Shown here: positions 1 to 8,816 of the stretch, piece after piece
How the letters are laid out: the number at the start of each line of letters is the position of its first letter
Numbering within the stretch: the first letter of the stretch is position 1
Origin: DASVRZ01 sp038228695
GTDB taxonomy: Bacteria > Verrucomicrobiota > Verrucomicrobiia > Chthoniobacterales > DASVRZ01
DNA length: 64,000 nt
Assembly (NCBI GenBank): GCA_038228695.1
Contig: JBBRPA010000011.1
Location: 8,505 to 72,504 of the forward strand
Reading direction: 5' to 3'
Program-made: the position numbers and the translations under genes
Notes under the pieces: model-generated
What the model was told of the DNA's origin: nothing
Databases searched by the model: none
Seen by the model: only the letters and a program-made list of their open reading frames with translations

Positions 1-129
1 TTGGCCGTGGCTGGCGGATCGGTCATTCACCACCTGCGTTCCCGTCCGGTGACGAGCCTTTCCGTCCCTCGTGCGGCGGGGGCCGTTCCTCCGGTGGAAA
101 ATGAATCCGCCAGCGCCCCTGAATCTTAA
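1..129 (+). CDS. C-terminal fragment of an unidentified protein
   Basis: An open frame enters from the window edge and runs 42 codons to a TAA at 127-129, seven nucleotides before the next gene. The visible tail is Ala/Ser/Pro/Glu-rich (ending ESASAPES) and looks like a disordered C-terminus. The short spacing suggests it is co-transcribed with the Minf_1886 gene downstream. Too little is present to name the protein; the reading frame itself is inferred only from being open and well spaced. Confidence 0.45.
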   Translation: MAVAGGSVIHHLRSRPVTSLSVPRAAGAVPPVENESASAPES

Positions 130-135
130 AAGACC

Positions 136-567
136 ATGCCCAAAACCGGACTCCTTCAAGCCCTCGACGAACTGCTCACCGCCGACTCCCGTTACAGTCG
201 GGAGGCCTACTTGTTTCTCAAGGAAGCCCTCGAATTCACGATCAAGCAAAAACGCAAAACACGCTCCAGCGAGGAGCGTCATGTTACGCCTGTGGAGTTG
301 ATGGATGGAGTCCGACTCTATGCTCTGCGCGAATACGGACCGATGGTCCCGACCGTTTTCGAGTGCTGGGGAGTAAAAAACTGCGGCGATGTCGGAGAGA
401 TGGTTTTCAATCTGATCCGCTTCGGGGTTTTTGGAAAAAACGAGACGGACACGATCGAGGACTTTCAAAACGGATTCGATTTTCAAGAGGCGTTCGTCGA
501 GCCGTTCCTGCCTTCGTCCAAACGGTCCTCCAGCCCATCCGCCGACGCGGATCGATCTAATTCATGA
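136..567 (+). CDS. Minf_1886 family protein (Verrucomicrobia/Planctomycetes-restricted)
   Basis: A 143-residue protein that I recognise as the Minf_1886 type, a family of unknown function named from Methylacidiphilum and largely limited to Verrucomicrobia and Planctomycetes. Typical elements are the N-terminal helix 'YSREAYLFLKEAL', the middle 'HVTPVELMDGVR..A...YGPM' and the C-terminal 'WGVKNCGDVGEMVFNLI'. The last 15 residues are Ser-rich and probably disordered. Its stop codon overlaps the start of the M16 peptidase (ATGA), so the two are translationally coupled. There is no signal peptide or membrane segment, so it should be cytoplasmic. Function is unknown; the family call is fairly sure. 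Confidence 0.85.
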   Translation: MPKTGLLQALDELLTADSRYSREAYLFLKEALEFTIKQKRKTRSSEERHVTPVELMDGVRLYALREYGPMVPTVFECWGVKNCGDVGEMVFNLIRFGVFGKNETDTIEDFQNGFDFQEAFVEPFLPSSKRSSSPSADADRSNS

Positions 568-3179
568 AACTTTTTTCCCTGCTTGCCGCCCTCATGTTTT
601 CTCTTTCCACATCGCCTGCCGCCACGACTGCCACCACCGCCGCGCCTCTGACCATTCCCGATCGCAACGTCCAGAAATGGGTCTTGCAAAACGGCCTAAC
701 GATCATCGTCGAGGAAGACCACAGCTCACCGGTCGCCAGTGTTCAGGTCTGGTGCAACACCGGTAGCATTCACGAGGATCGGCGCATCGGTTCTGGGATG
801 TCGCACATCCTTGAGCACATGCTTTTCAAGGGAACAAAAACCCGCCCTCCCGGCAAAATCGCCAACGAAGTGCAAGACGAAGGCGGTTACATCAACGCCT
901 ACACCTCCTTCGACCGGACTGTTTATTGGATCGAAGTCCCCAAAGCTGGCGTGACCAAAGCAGTGGACATTCTCGCCGATGTATCGGTTAACGCCACGCT
1001 TCCAGCTGAAGAATACACCAAAGAACAAGAAGTCATCCGGCGCGAATTTGCCATGGGCTACGACAACCCAGATCGGATGACAAGTCTGCTCCTTTTCGAT
1101 ACCGCTTACAAGGTGCATCCCTACGCCTATCCGGTCATTGGGCATATGAGCGTTTACAACACGCTGACTCGCGAAGACGTGATGCAATATTACAAGGCGC
1201 GCTACGTTCCGAACAACCTGACTTTCGTCGTTGTGGGCGACGTCGAGGCGGAAAAACTTCACGCCCAGCTCGAGACGTTTTTCAAAGATTATCCACGCAC
1301 CGTGCTCCCGGCGGTTTACATTCCCACCGAGCCGCCGCAACTCGGCAAGCGCGAGGTAAACCAAGAGTTTCCGACCGAGCTGAGCCGCCTGATGATCGCC
1401 TGGCACATTCCCGGGTTGGATCACCCCGACATTCCCGCGCTGGATGTGCTCGCGACCGTCATGGGCGACGGACGAACCGCCCGGCTCTACCGGGAGCTGC
1501 GGGAGAAAAAAGGTCTCGTCTTCTCGGTTTCCAGCTCGGTTTATTCACCCGCCTATCCGGGATTGTTAATCGCATCCGCCGCCATGGAACCCGGCAAACG
1601 CGTCGAGGCCACCCACGCCATTGAATCGATGTTTGCGGACATCGCCAAAAACGGGATCACCGAGGCCGAACTGAATCGGGCGCGCAAAGCATTTCTTGCC
1701 GGAACGATCAATGGACTAACTACGACGAAAGGACGCGCGGGCGACTTGGGATCGAACTGGCTCGTGGCGAGAAATCTCGATTTTACCAGGAACTACGTGG
1801 ACGCCATCAATCGGGTCACGGTCGATCAAGTGCGCGAGGTCGCTGGAAAATATCTCACAGAACAAAACGAAACCGTTGTCTCCATGAATCCGCCTGGCAC
1901 GATCGGCGCGACCGCCCAGGTCGATACTACGGCGAAGGCGAAGCCGATCCAGAAATTCACTCTCTCGAATGGCCTCCGTCTCATCGTTCGCGAGGACAGC
2001 CGCTTGCCTTTGGTCTCCGCCACGGCTGTTTTCAAGGCCGGCTTGCTCGCGGAAACACCCCAGACAGCGGGGTTGAGCAAACTTTTCTCCAGCGTCCTCA
2101 CTAAAGGCACAAAAACCCGCACGGCGGATCAGATCGCTGACGAGATCGAGTCCGTCGGAGGCAGTATCTCCAGCGACTCGGGCAACAACTCCTTCTCGGT
2201 CAATGTGGACGCGACGAAGTCCGATTTGTCGCTGGTGGTTGATCTCCTCGCCGACGTAGTGAAAAATCCGGTCTTCCCTGACGCGGCGATCGGCCGTGAA
2301 AAGGAATCCCTGATCGCCGAGCAAAAAGCCGACCGCGAGCAGGTCACCTCAGTCGCTCGCGACCTGTTACGTGCCAGCCTGTTTCCCAATCATCCCTACG
2401 GCATTCCCGCTTCCGGCACCCCCGAATCGGTCTCGGCCATGACCCAGGCCGAACTGATCGATTACCATCAGAAATATTGCGTCGGGGAAAACGGCGTGAT
2501 CGCGGTGTTTGGCGACGTCAACGCGGAAGAAGTCCGGACCTTGATCGAGAAAAAACTCTCGTCGCTTCCGAAGGGCGAACCGGCCCTCGTCTCCCCTCCC
2601 CAGCCCGCGGCGCTCGCCGCCGAATCCTCCGTCGAGAAAAACGAGCAAAAAGCCCAGGCCATTCTCATGATCGGCTATCCTTCGGTGGACATGTTCAGCC
2701 CGGATAAACCCGCGCTCGATCTGATCGACGAGGCGTGCAGCGACCTCGGTTCGCGTTTCTTCGTTACGATTCGCGAGAATCTTGGTCTGGCCTACTTCGT
2801 CGGCACTAGCCAGCTCACCGGACTCGCCCCCGGGATGTTCACTTTTTATCTCGGCACCGACCCGAAAAAGGTCGAAAAAGTCCGCACTGCCATGCTCGGA
2901 GAAATCGCTAAACTCTCCGCTGACGGCTTGACTGAAGCCGAGCTGAATCGCGCGAAAAAGAAGTATCTCGGGCAGCAAGAAATCCAAAACCAGAGTAACG
3001 ACACCTTGGCTTACATTTGCGCCCTGAACGAACTCTACAATCTGGGCTACGACTATTACCTCAAAACCGCCGCTCAGATCAACGCCGTCACTCTCGAAGA
3101 CACCAAGAGAGTCGCCCAAAAGTATTTTCTCGATAAACCACGCATCATCGCAACAGTTCAGCCTGCCAGTGCCAAATAA
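564..3179 (+). CDS. M16 family zinc peptidase, tandem two-domain form
   Basis: An 871-residue exported protease of the insulinase/pitrilysin clan. A signal peptide occupies about residues 1-24. The first M16 half carries the inverted zinc motif HILEH (81-85) with the third ligand probably Glu161 in 'EVIRREF'. The second half starts near residue 455 ('KFTLSNGLRLIVREDSRLP') and has lost HxxEH, keeping only the fold, as in the inactive partner subunit of mitochondrial processing peptidase. One chain therefore supplies both the catalytic and the lid half. The likely site is periplasm or envelope, degrading peptides or misfolded proteins. It overlaps the Minf_1886 gene by 4 nt and is followed by a 79-nt gap before the DUF1844 gene. 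Confidence 0.9.
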   Translation: MKLFSLLAALMFSLSTSPAATTATTAAPLTIPDRNVQKWVLQNGLTIIVEEDHSSPVASVQVWCNTGSIHEDRRIGSGMSHILEHMLFKGTKTRPPGKIANEVQDEGGYINAYTSFDRTVYWIEVPKAGVTKAVDILADVSVNATLPAEEYTKEQEVIRREFAMGYDNPDRMTSLLLFDTAYKVHPYAYPVIGHMSVYNTLTREDVMQYYKARYVPNNLTFVVVGDVEAEKLHAQLETFFKDYPRTVLPAVYIPTEPPQLGKREVNQEFPTELSRLMIAWHIPGLDHPDIPALDVLATVMGDGRTARLYRELREKKGLVFSVSSSVYSPAYPGLLIASAAMEPGKRVEATHAIESMFADIAKNGITEAELNRARKAFLAGTINGLTTTKGRAGDLGSNWLVARNLDFTRNYVDAINRVTVDQVREVAGKYLTEQNETVVSMNPPGTIGATAQVDTTAKAKPIQKFTLSNGLRLIVREDSRLPLVSATAVFKAGLLAETPQTAGLSKLFSSVLTKGTKTRTADQIADEIESVGGSISSDSGNNSFSVNVDATKSDLSLVVDLLADVVKNPVFPDAAIGREKESLIAEQKADREQVTSVARDLLRASLFPNHPYGIPASGTPESVSAMTQAELIDYHQKYCVGENGVIAVFGDVNAEEVRTLIEKKLSSLPKGEPALVSPPQPAALAAESSVEKNEQKAQAILMIGYPSVDMFSPDKPALDLIDEACSDLGSRFFVTIRENLGLAYFVGTSQLTGLAPGMFTFYLGTDPKKVEKVRTAMLGEIAKLSADGLTEAELNRAKKKYLGQQEIQNQSNDTLAYICALNELYNLGYDYYLKTAAQINAVTLEDTKRVAQKYFLDKPRIIATVQPASAK

Positions 3180-3258
3180 AGTCCCTGTTAATGCGACTGG
3201 AAAAACACCCGCCTCTTTTCCCTTGGAGCCTGGGAGCCTTGGTGATTAATTAAGTTTT

Positions 3259-3657
3259 ATGGCCGAAATCCAGACTTACACCAACTCGGGAGAGATGACC
3301 CAGCGCTTCATCGAATTCGTCATGATGCAGTCGCAGCACGCAGCGCTGTTTTTGGGCCAGATGGAGAACCCGCAAACCGGCGAGGTCACGGTCAATCTCG
3401 AGGCGGCGAAAATGTTCATCGACCAGTTGGAAATGGTTCGCGAAAAGACGCGCGGCAATCTGACCTCCGACGAATCAAAGATTCTCGATAATTCACTCAC
3501 TAATCTACGGCTGGTCTTCGTCGAAGTTTCCAAGTTGGCAACCGGCCACTCCGAACCGGTTGTGGAGCCAAAGATTGAATCGCCGGCCAGTCCCGCTCCG
3601 GACATCATCAGTGATTCCGACACGAAAAAACGCTTCACAAAAAGTTACGGCGCCTGA
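3259..3657 (+). CDS. DUF1844 domain-containing protein
   Basis: A 132-residue soluble protein with the DUF1844 pattern: 'RFIEFVMMQSQHAALFLGQ' near the N-terminus, then 'NPQTGEVTVNLEAAKMFIDQLEM' and 'KTRGNLTSDE.KILDNSLTNLRLVF'. The function of DUF1844 is unknown. The last 35 residues are Pro/Ser-rich and likely unstructured. It lies 32 nt upstream of kdsA, which suggests co-transcription with the LPS genes, but nothing in its sequence links it to LPS. Confidence 0.85.
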   Translation: MAEIQTYTNSGEMTQRFIEFVMMQSQHAALFLGQMENPQTGEVTVNLEAAKMFIDQLEMVREKTRGNLTSDESKILDNSLTNLRLVFVEVSKLATGHSEPVVEPKIESPASPAPDIISDSDTKKRFTKSYGA

Positions 3658-3689
3658 ACCAGCCGAATTCCGCTTAACCCGTTTCCTCC

Positions 3690-4502
3690 ATGCGTCCCTG
3701 TCAGATCGGCTCCGTCACCTTGGGAGGTCCTGCGCCCGTCTTCATTCTCGGTCCCTGTGTGATCGAATCGGAGGCTTTTCTCCGCGACATGGCGGGGAAA
3801 ATTTCTGCAATCTGCCGCGAAGTTGGGGCGACTTACATTTTCAAAGCCAGCTACGACAAGGCAAACCGCACCTCTGGCGCTTCCTATCGGGGCGTGAACA
3901 TTCGCGAGGGCTGTCAGCTTCTCGCCGCTCTGGGGCAGGAATACGGTGTGCCCGTGACCACTGACGTCCACTCGCCAGAAGACGTCCGGATTGCCGCTGA
4001 AACGATCGAACTCCTGCAAATCCCCGCGTTTCTCTGCCGGCAGACCGATTTGATCGTTGCCGCCGCCGAGAGCGGCCGCGCGGTGAACGTGAAAAAAGGC
4101 CAGTTCCTCGCTCCGTGGGATGTGCGCAACATCGGCGACAAATTGCAGTCGCACGAATGCACCGACTTTTTCTTCACCGAACGCGGGACGACCTTTGGCT
4201 ACAACAACCTCGTCGCCGACATGCGCTCGCTCTACTGGATCCGCGAGCAGGGCTACCCGGTCGTTTTCGATGCCACCCACAGCGTGCAGCGTCCCGGCGG
4301 CGGCGGCGACAAAACCAGCGGCGACGGCATTCTCGCCCCAGTCCTCGCTCGGGCGGCGATGGCGGCCGGTTGCGACGGTATTTTCATGGAAACCCACGAG
4401 AACCCCGCAGCAGCTCTCTCCGATGGCCCTAATCAGGTCCCGCTCGCCGACCTTCCGGACGTTCTCCGAACCCTCCTAAAAATTCATGCGGCCCTCTCTT
4501 AA
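3690..4502 (+). CDS. kdsA: 3-deoxy-8-phosphooctulonate synthase (KDO-8-P synthase)
   Basis: A 270-residue enzyme that condenses phosphoenolpyruvate with arabinose-5-phosphate to make KDO-8-phosphate for the LPS inner core. Family signatures are 'FKASYDKANRTS', 'IPAFLCRQTDLI', 'AVNVKKGQFLAPWD', 'ERGTTFGYNNLV' and 'DATHSVQRPGG'. Cys23 in 'LGPCVIESE', the His of 'DATHSVQ', Glu of 'FMETH' and Asp of 'ALSDGPN' correspond to the metal ligands of the Aquifex-type enzyme. This points to the metal-dependent class rather than the metal-free E. coli class, which has Asn at the Cys position. The 3' end overlaps the next gene by 17 nt, and two LPS-transport genes follow, consistent with an LPS operon. Confidence 0.95.
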   Translation: MRPCQIGSVTLGGPAPVFILGPCVIESEAFLRDMAGKISAICREVGATYIFKASYDKANRTSGASYRGVNIREGCQLLAALGQEYGVPVTTDVHSPEDVRIAAETIELLQIPAFLCRQTDLIVAAAESGRAVNVKKGQFLAPWDVRNIGDKLQSHECTDFFFTERGTTFGYNNLVADMRSLYWIREQGYPVVFDATHSVQRPGGGGDKTSGDGILAPVLARAAMAAGCDGIFMETHENPAAALSDGPNQVPLADLPDVLRTLLKIHAALS

Positions 4503-5016
4503 AACCGCTCTCCTTGCCTGTCTGCTTGCCACTGTCGGAGCGCATACCACCTCCGCACAGAAGTCCGGCGACGCCAAGTCCGCCGCCTCGCCCGAAAACG
4601 AGAATCCCTCCGGCAAAATCAATATCGCCATCCCCCTCCACCAGCCGGTCAAGGGCATCCACCTCCCTTTCTACGACCTTGGCGGCAAGCTCAAGATGCA
4701 GTTCGACGCCGAGACCGCCAATCGCACCTCCGAAAACGTCATCGAAATGACCGCGCTGAAGGTCGAGACCTTTGATGACAATGGAAAGCGCGAGATGCTC
4801 GTCGATTTTCCCACTGCCAACTACGATCTCACGAACAGCCAAATCGAATCAAAAGACCGCGTCGAAGTGCGTCGGGCCGATTTCGTTTTGACTGGAGTCG
4901 GAATGAAATTTGATACAAAAAAACGCAACGGTCGGTTTTTCAGCCAGATTCGCATGGAAATTCTGGATCGTTCGCACGAACTCCCGACCTCGACACCCGC
5001 ATCCAATGGCCCATAA
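4486..5016 (+). CDS. lptC: LptC-like LPS export protein (exported, OstA/LptC fold)
   Basis: A 176-residue protein with an N-terminal signal or anchor (residues 1-24, ending near 'TTSA'). The body is short beta strands alternating with 'VIEMTALKVETFDDNGK' and 'ANYDLTNSQIESKDRVEVRRADFVLTGVGMKFD', the layer-by-layer jellyroll pattern of LptC and OstA proteins that bridge the inner membrane LptBFG and periplasmic LptA. The start lies inside kdsA (17-nt overlap) and the end overlaps lptA by 11 nt, giving a tight operon. The LptC assignment rests on this context plus fold pattern; sequence identity to LptC is weak, and it could be a second LptA-like subunit. Confidence 0.7.
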   Translation: MRPSLKTALLACLLATVGAHTTSAQKSGDAKSAASPENENPSGKINIAIPLHQPVKGIHLPFYDLGGKLKMQFDAETANRTSENVIEMTALKVETFDDNGKREMLVDFPTANYDLTNSQIESKDRVEVRRADFVLTGVGMKFDTKKRNGRFFSQIRMEILDRSHELPTSTPASNGP

Positions 5017-5548
5017 ATTCCTAACGCTTTTCTTCCTCGCTCTCCTCGCCCTTCCCCTTCGGGCGCAGGATAAATCCATGAACCTCTTTGGTGACAACAA
5101 CGCCAAAGGCCCCACCATCGTCACGGCCTCCGAGGAAGCTACCTTTGACTCCCAGAACCACGTCGCCGTTTTTGTAGGCAGTGTTCAGGTGCAAGACCCG
5201 CAATTCAGCATGACCTGCGACAAACTCACCGTCCAACTTAACAAGGATCAGGGCGGCATGAAGCAGGCGAACGCCGAGGGGCACGTTCTTATCGTTTCCA
5301 TCCGCAAGGACAAAAACGGCGGCCCCGACGAAAAATCGACTGGCAAAGGCGACAGCGTCGTTTACACCCCGGACGACGGCCGCATTGCCCTCTACGGCAG
5401 TCCACAAATCCAACAAGGCAGCAACACCCATATCTCCACCGAGCCGAGCACAAAAATGTATTTGTTCAAGGATGGTCGCCTCCAGACCGAGGGCGGCAGC
5501 CGCACCATCATTCAGCCATCCTCCAAGGAGAATAAAGCACCCAAGTAA
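5006..5548 (+). CDS. lptA: LptA/OstA family periplasmic LPS transport protein
   Basis: A 180-residue exported protein. I chose the ATG at 5006 because it yields a clean signal peptide (MAHKFLTLFFLALLALPLRAQ); the frame is open further upstream but that would bury the signal sequence. The body has OstA features: 'TIVTASEEATFDSQNHVAVFVGSVQVQDPQFSMTCD' followed by 'VQLNKDQGG...ANAEGHVLI', and a second repeat 'KGDSVVYTPDDGRIALYGSPQIQQGSN'. It would form the periplasmic bridge carrying LPS to the outer membrane. It is the last gene of the kdsA-lptC-lptA run; lptB is not in the window. Confidence 0.82.
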   Translation: MAHKFLTLFFLALLALPLRAQDKSMNLFGDNNAKGPTIVTASEEATFDSQNHVAVFVGSVQVQDPQFSMTCDKLTVQLNKDQGGMKQANAEGHVLIVSIRKDKNGGPDEKSTGKGDSVVYTPDDGRIALYGSPQIQQGSNTHISTEPSTKMYLFKDGRLQTEGGSRTIIQPSSKENKAPK

Positions 5549-5669
5549 ACCCGGGCGAATCTCGAGTCAGGGTCGATTTTCTAGCTTTTCCGGCAGACGC
5601 TCGCAAAGGCTTTCAACTGTCCAAAGTAGTATCGTTTTCCCGGCGATCCACTCGCCCTTAGGGTCCGAC

Positions 5670-8600
5670 ATGCTTCTCCCCCGTGGCTTGCGCCGCATTT
5701 CCCTCTGTCTCCTCCTCGGCGTTTCGTCCGCTTTTGCCGGGAATCCAAACGTCAAGGTCACCCGCTTTTGGCACAATCATCAACCCATCTACTGGCCGGA
5801 ATGGAATAGCAGCACCCTTGCCCAGCCGAACCGGGTCCAGTTCGCCAATGACTCGATTATCCTCAAATCAGGCCAGACCTACAACTCGGGCAGCGCCCAC
5901 CCGGAGAACGATCTCGGCGCGATCTTTGGCGTAAACGACCGCATCAATTCCTACCAAAGCGGCCCGCGTAATTCCGTCGCCAAGTTGAATAGTAACGGCG
6001 GCTACGCCATGAGCTATTCAGGTTCGCTAATGGATAACGTGAACAATCTCGGTGCAGCGAACAATTCCGGCTACAGCTCCGGTTGGTGGAATGGCAATCG
6101 GGAAGCTAGTAGCTGGACAACCTCCGCCGGAGGAACAAAGCTTGATCTGGTCGGGTTTAACTATCACCACTCGCTCGGCGCGGTGCTACCCAAGGCAGTC
6201 ATGCGCAAGGAGTTGGAGATTTTCCACGAGGCCGCTTTCAAAGCGTGGGGCAAGGGCAATGTGAACAACCGCTCGAAGGGTTATTTCCCGACCGAGATGG
6301 CGTTTTCAGAGACCATGATCGATGTCCTCGCCGACCTCGGCTATCAATGGACCATTGTGGCGAGTCATCACCTCAGCCGGACGAGTCCTAGCTATAACAC
6401 GAAGGCCAATCCGCAGGGGTCGTATAACATTTTTTCGAGTCCTCCTAACAAAGCGGATCAACTCGCACCGACTTTCGACACGGGATGGTGGTTTGGCACC
6501 GGTAACGTCGGTGAAACTGCTTGGAACATCGCCCCGTATGCCTATCAACTCCATAAGGCGAAATACGTCGATCCGGAAACAGGCTCGGAAAAATCAATTA
6601 TCCTCGTACCGTCGGACGACATTGAGAGCTATAAGGCCGGTTACTCCGGTGTGCAGATGGGAATGATCGATGCTAGCATTTCGCCGTTCGCGACGGATGC
6701 GAATCGTCCGTGTCTCGTCATGCCCGCGACCGATGGTGACAACGCTTGGGGAGGCGGATCGTCGTCGTGGGATGGCGATGCGCCTGCGTTTTTGAACAAC
6801 GGTAATTATTCTGGAACGACTGTCCAAGATTTCGTCAATCAATACGGTGCCGCTGCCGACATGGTCCATGTGGAGGACGGTGCGTGGATTTTCCCGGAGA
6901 GCGATTACGGTTCTCCTAACTTTCTGAAATGGGTCGAGCCGCCGGTGGGCAATAGTACGACGGCGACAAACTGGGTTCCGAACACACAGATCGACATCGA
7001 GACGCCTGGGTTCACCTCGAAGTTTTACAGTTGGGCGCCGGTGATGGCGGGCGCGAACTGGTGCCAGACGGCGGAACAAATGTGGACGGATCAGTATGGC
7101 GCGGGCAGTGTGGCTGCATGGAAAATCCAAGCGCCCTACAATAATTTCTTCAACGGCGCTTACACCGATCCTAATATTGTCGAGCGCGCCTGGCATATCT
7201 ACCTGTGCGGACTGGATTCCGGGTTTAACTATTACGGCGGCCTCGGCAATGACGACGAGATCAAAACCTCGCTCGCCACACGTCGCGCTGTGGAAATGCT
7301 GTCGTCTTACGTCAATGCTAACAAAGCGACAAATGATAGGACTCCTCCAACGGTCTTTAAGCCACAGCGTTTTCCCTATAACCCGGGCTGGTACACCTTC
7401 GGATGGATCAACAGCGTTCCTAACAATTCGCTCGGCATCCCGGTGAACAACAGCGCCTTGAAGCGAATGCGGTCGGAGTTCTACATCTGGACGCACGCCT
7501 ACGATGTCTCCGGGGTCGCTAACATCGCGTTGAAAATCCGCAAAGATAACGACGGGGTAAATACGATGGCTAACAACCAGAACGAAACCTACGCAGGCGG
7601 CTCCGATGTCGGCACTTGGGTTAGCGTGCTGATGACCAAGCGCGTGTTGCCGCAAGGCGCAACGGCACTAACATCAGCGGCGAACAATTCGCAGATCAAG
7701 TATTTCGATCAGGCGGTCTCACCAGAAGTGGCGGACTATTATTTTGCGAAGGTGGATAACAGCAGCTTCCCGAATTTCCGGGGCAATCTTTTTGATTACT
7801 ACATCGAGGCGACCGATAGCCGTGGGAACACGTCGAAGTCCGACATCCAGCATGTATGGGTCGAGGACGATGGACTCGGCGGCACTCCCACACCAACCCC
7901 CACACCCACTCCGACCGTAACTCCAACTCCGACACCAACTCCGACACCAACTCCGACCCCTACTCCTACGCAGATTCCGTTCGTCATGGATGGCGCACGG
8001 GACTTCGTGGGCTACCAGCAATATGGGGCAGACATGGTGCTCTTTGCCGCGCTGCGCGGGACCAATCTTTACGTGGCAACTTGGAGCCCAGGCAACAGCG
8101 GGGGGGCGAACGATCATTTTATTTTTGTGACCGATACCCTGCTGCCTTCCGCGACGACAGCCGCGCCTTGGTCAAAGACGGGACTGATTGCTGTTCCTTC
8201 GGGCAAACCTTTCCTCGCTGGAGAAAGTCTGAGTAGTTACGCAGGTTGGTTTAACGCGCCCTCTGGTTCTACCGTGGCCAAGGCACCCACCTCGAGCGGC
8301 AATCTCGAGGGAACGATCGACGTGACAACGGCGTTTCCGACGTTGCCCGACAAATTGTATGTGGCAGCGGCCGCTTACGTCACGTCCGACGGGGGCGCCC
8401 TCGCCTCCCAAGGGCCGGCTGCGAAAACGACCATCGGAAATGCCGGAGGCAATCTGGACCCGGACGAGTTTCTAACCATTCCGTTGGCTGCGCTTCTCGA
8501 TCGTAACGCCGACGGCATTTACGACCGGGTCGATCCTGCAATGGACTTCAAAGCGACTCTGGACGGGGTTAGCCCCGACGCGGTGGTCACTTGGGCGAGC

Positions 8601-8759
8601 GTGCCGGGACGCACCTACGTGGTGGAGGGAACAGAAGATCTCTTGGGCGCTTGGCAGGAGCTAGCGACGATGACCGCCACGGACGTGCAGACGAGCTTCA
8701 CCGATGCGGCCGGGGCAGGTATGACGAAACGTTTCTACCACGTGCGCCTGCAACCGTAA
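5670..8759 (+). CDS. Secreted GH57-like glycoside hydrolase with Thr-Pro linker and C-terminal modules
   Basis: A 1029-residue exported enzyme. The start at 5670 gives a signal peptide (residues 1-23, 'CLLLGVSSAFA'); the open frame upstream overlaps lptA and is rejected. The catalytic part begins with 'TRFWHNHQPIYW' (HxHQP, residues 35-39), the hallmark of GH57, and 'GYFPTEMAFSE' (Glu209) is a candidate nucleophile. A pure Thr-Pro linker spans residues 739-767. It is followed by a beta-rich domain resembling glucodextranase-type C-terminal modules (about 770-940) and a last ~80-residue module ending 'KRFYHVRLQP', of the kind repeated in verrucomicrobial secreted proteins. The likely substrate is an alpha-glucan, which is inference from the family. 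No operon partner is evident; a symporter follows. Confidence 0.8.
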   Translation: MLLPRGLRRISLCLLLGVSSAFAGNPNVKVTRFWHNHQPIYWPEWNSSTLAQPNRVQFANDSIILKSGQTYNSGSAHPENDLGAIFGVNDRINSYQSGPRNSVAKLNSNGGYAMSYSGSLMDNVNNLGAANNSGYSSGWWNGNREASSWTTSAGGTKLDLVGFNYHHSLGAVLPKAVMRKELEIFHEAAFKAWGKGNVNNRSKGYFPTEMAFSETMIDVLADLGYQWTIVASHHLSRTSPSYNTKANPQGSYNIFSSPPNKADQLAPTFDTGWWFGTGNVGETAWNIAPYAYQLHKAKYVDPETGSEKSIILVPSDDIESYKAGYSGVQMGMIDASISPFATDANRPCLVMPATDGDNAWGGGSSSWDGDAPAFLNNGNYSGTTVQDFVNQYGAAADMVHVEDGAWIFPESDYGSPNFLKWVEPPVGNSTTATNWVPNTQIDIETPGFTSKFYSWAPVMAGANWCQTAEQMWTDQYGAGSVAAWKIQAPYNNFFNGAYTDPNIVERAWHIYLCGLDSGFNYYGGLGNDDEIKTSLATRRAVEMLSSYVNANKATNDRTPPTVFKPQRFPYNPGWYTFGWINSVPNNSLGIPVNNSALKRMRSEFYIWTHAYDVSGVANIALKIRKDNDGVNTMANNQNETYAGGSDVGTWVSVLMTKRVLPQGATALTSAANNSQIKYFDQAVSPEVADYYFAKVDNSSFPNFRGNLFDYYIEATDSRGNTSKSDIQHVWVEDDGLGGTPTPTPTPTPTVTPTPTPTPTPTPTPTPTQIPFVMDGARDFVGYQQYGADMVLFAALRGTNLYVATWSPGNSGGANDHFIFVTDTLLPSATTAAPWSKTGLIAVPSGKPFLAGESLSSYAGWFNAPSGSTVAKAPTSSGNLEGTIDVTTAFPTLPDKLYVAAAAYVTSDGGALASQGPAAKTTIGNAGGNLDPDEFLTIPLAALLDRNADGIYDRVDPAMDFKATLDGVSPDAVVTWASVPGRTYVVEGTEDLLGAWQELATMTATDVQTSFTDAAGAGMTKRFYHVRLQP
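7884..7970 (+). repeat. Tandem Thr-Pro codon repeat encoding an interdomain linker
   Basis: Within the GH57-like gene, 29 codons alternate Thr and Pro (one Val interrupts, and the last residue is Thr), partly as a perfect 12-nt repeat CCAACTCCGACA. Such linkers separate catalytic and accessory modules in secreted hydrolases. The DNA repetitiveness makes length variation between strains likely. Confidence 0.9.
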
Positions 8760-8816
8760 GGCGCTGGGTATTCGCGGATTGCTTTCCGGGCAGAAAGACG
8801 TTTGTCTTTTTGGTTC

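Noticed and set aside
5385..5669. N-terminal extension of the GH57-like protein by 95 codons
   Set aside because: The extension overlaps lptA and would bury the signal peptide that starts at 5670.
6594..7655. A 353-codon minus-strand open frame inside the GH57-like gene
   Set aside because: Antisense to a gene with clear signal peptide and catalytic motifs; Arg/His-rich and without any recognisable domain.
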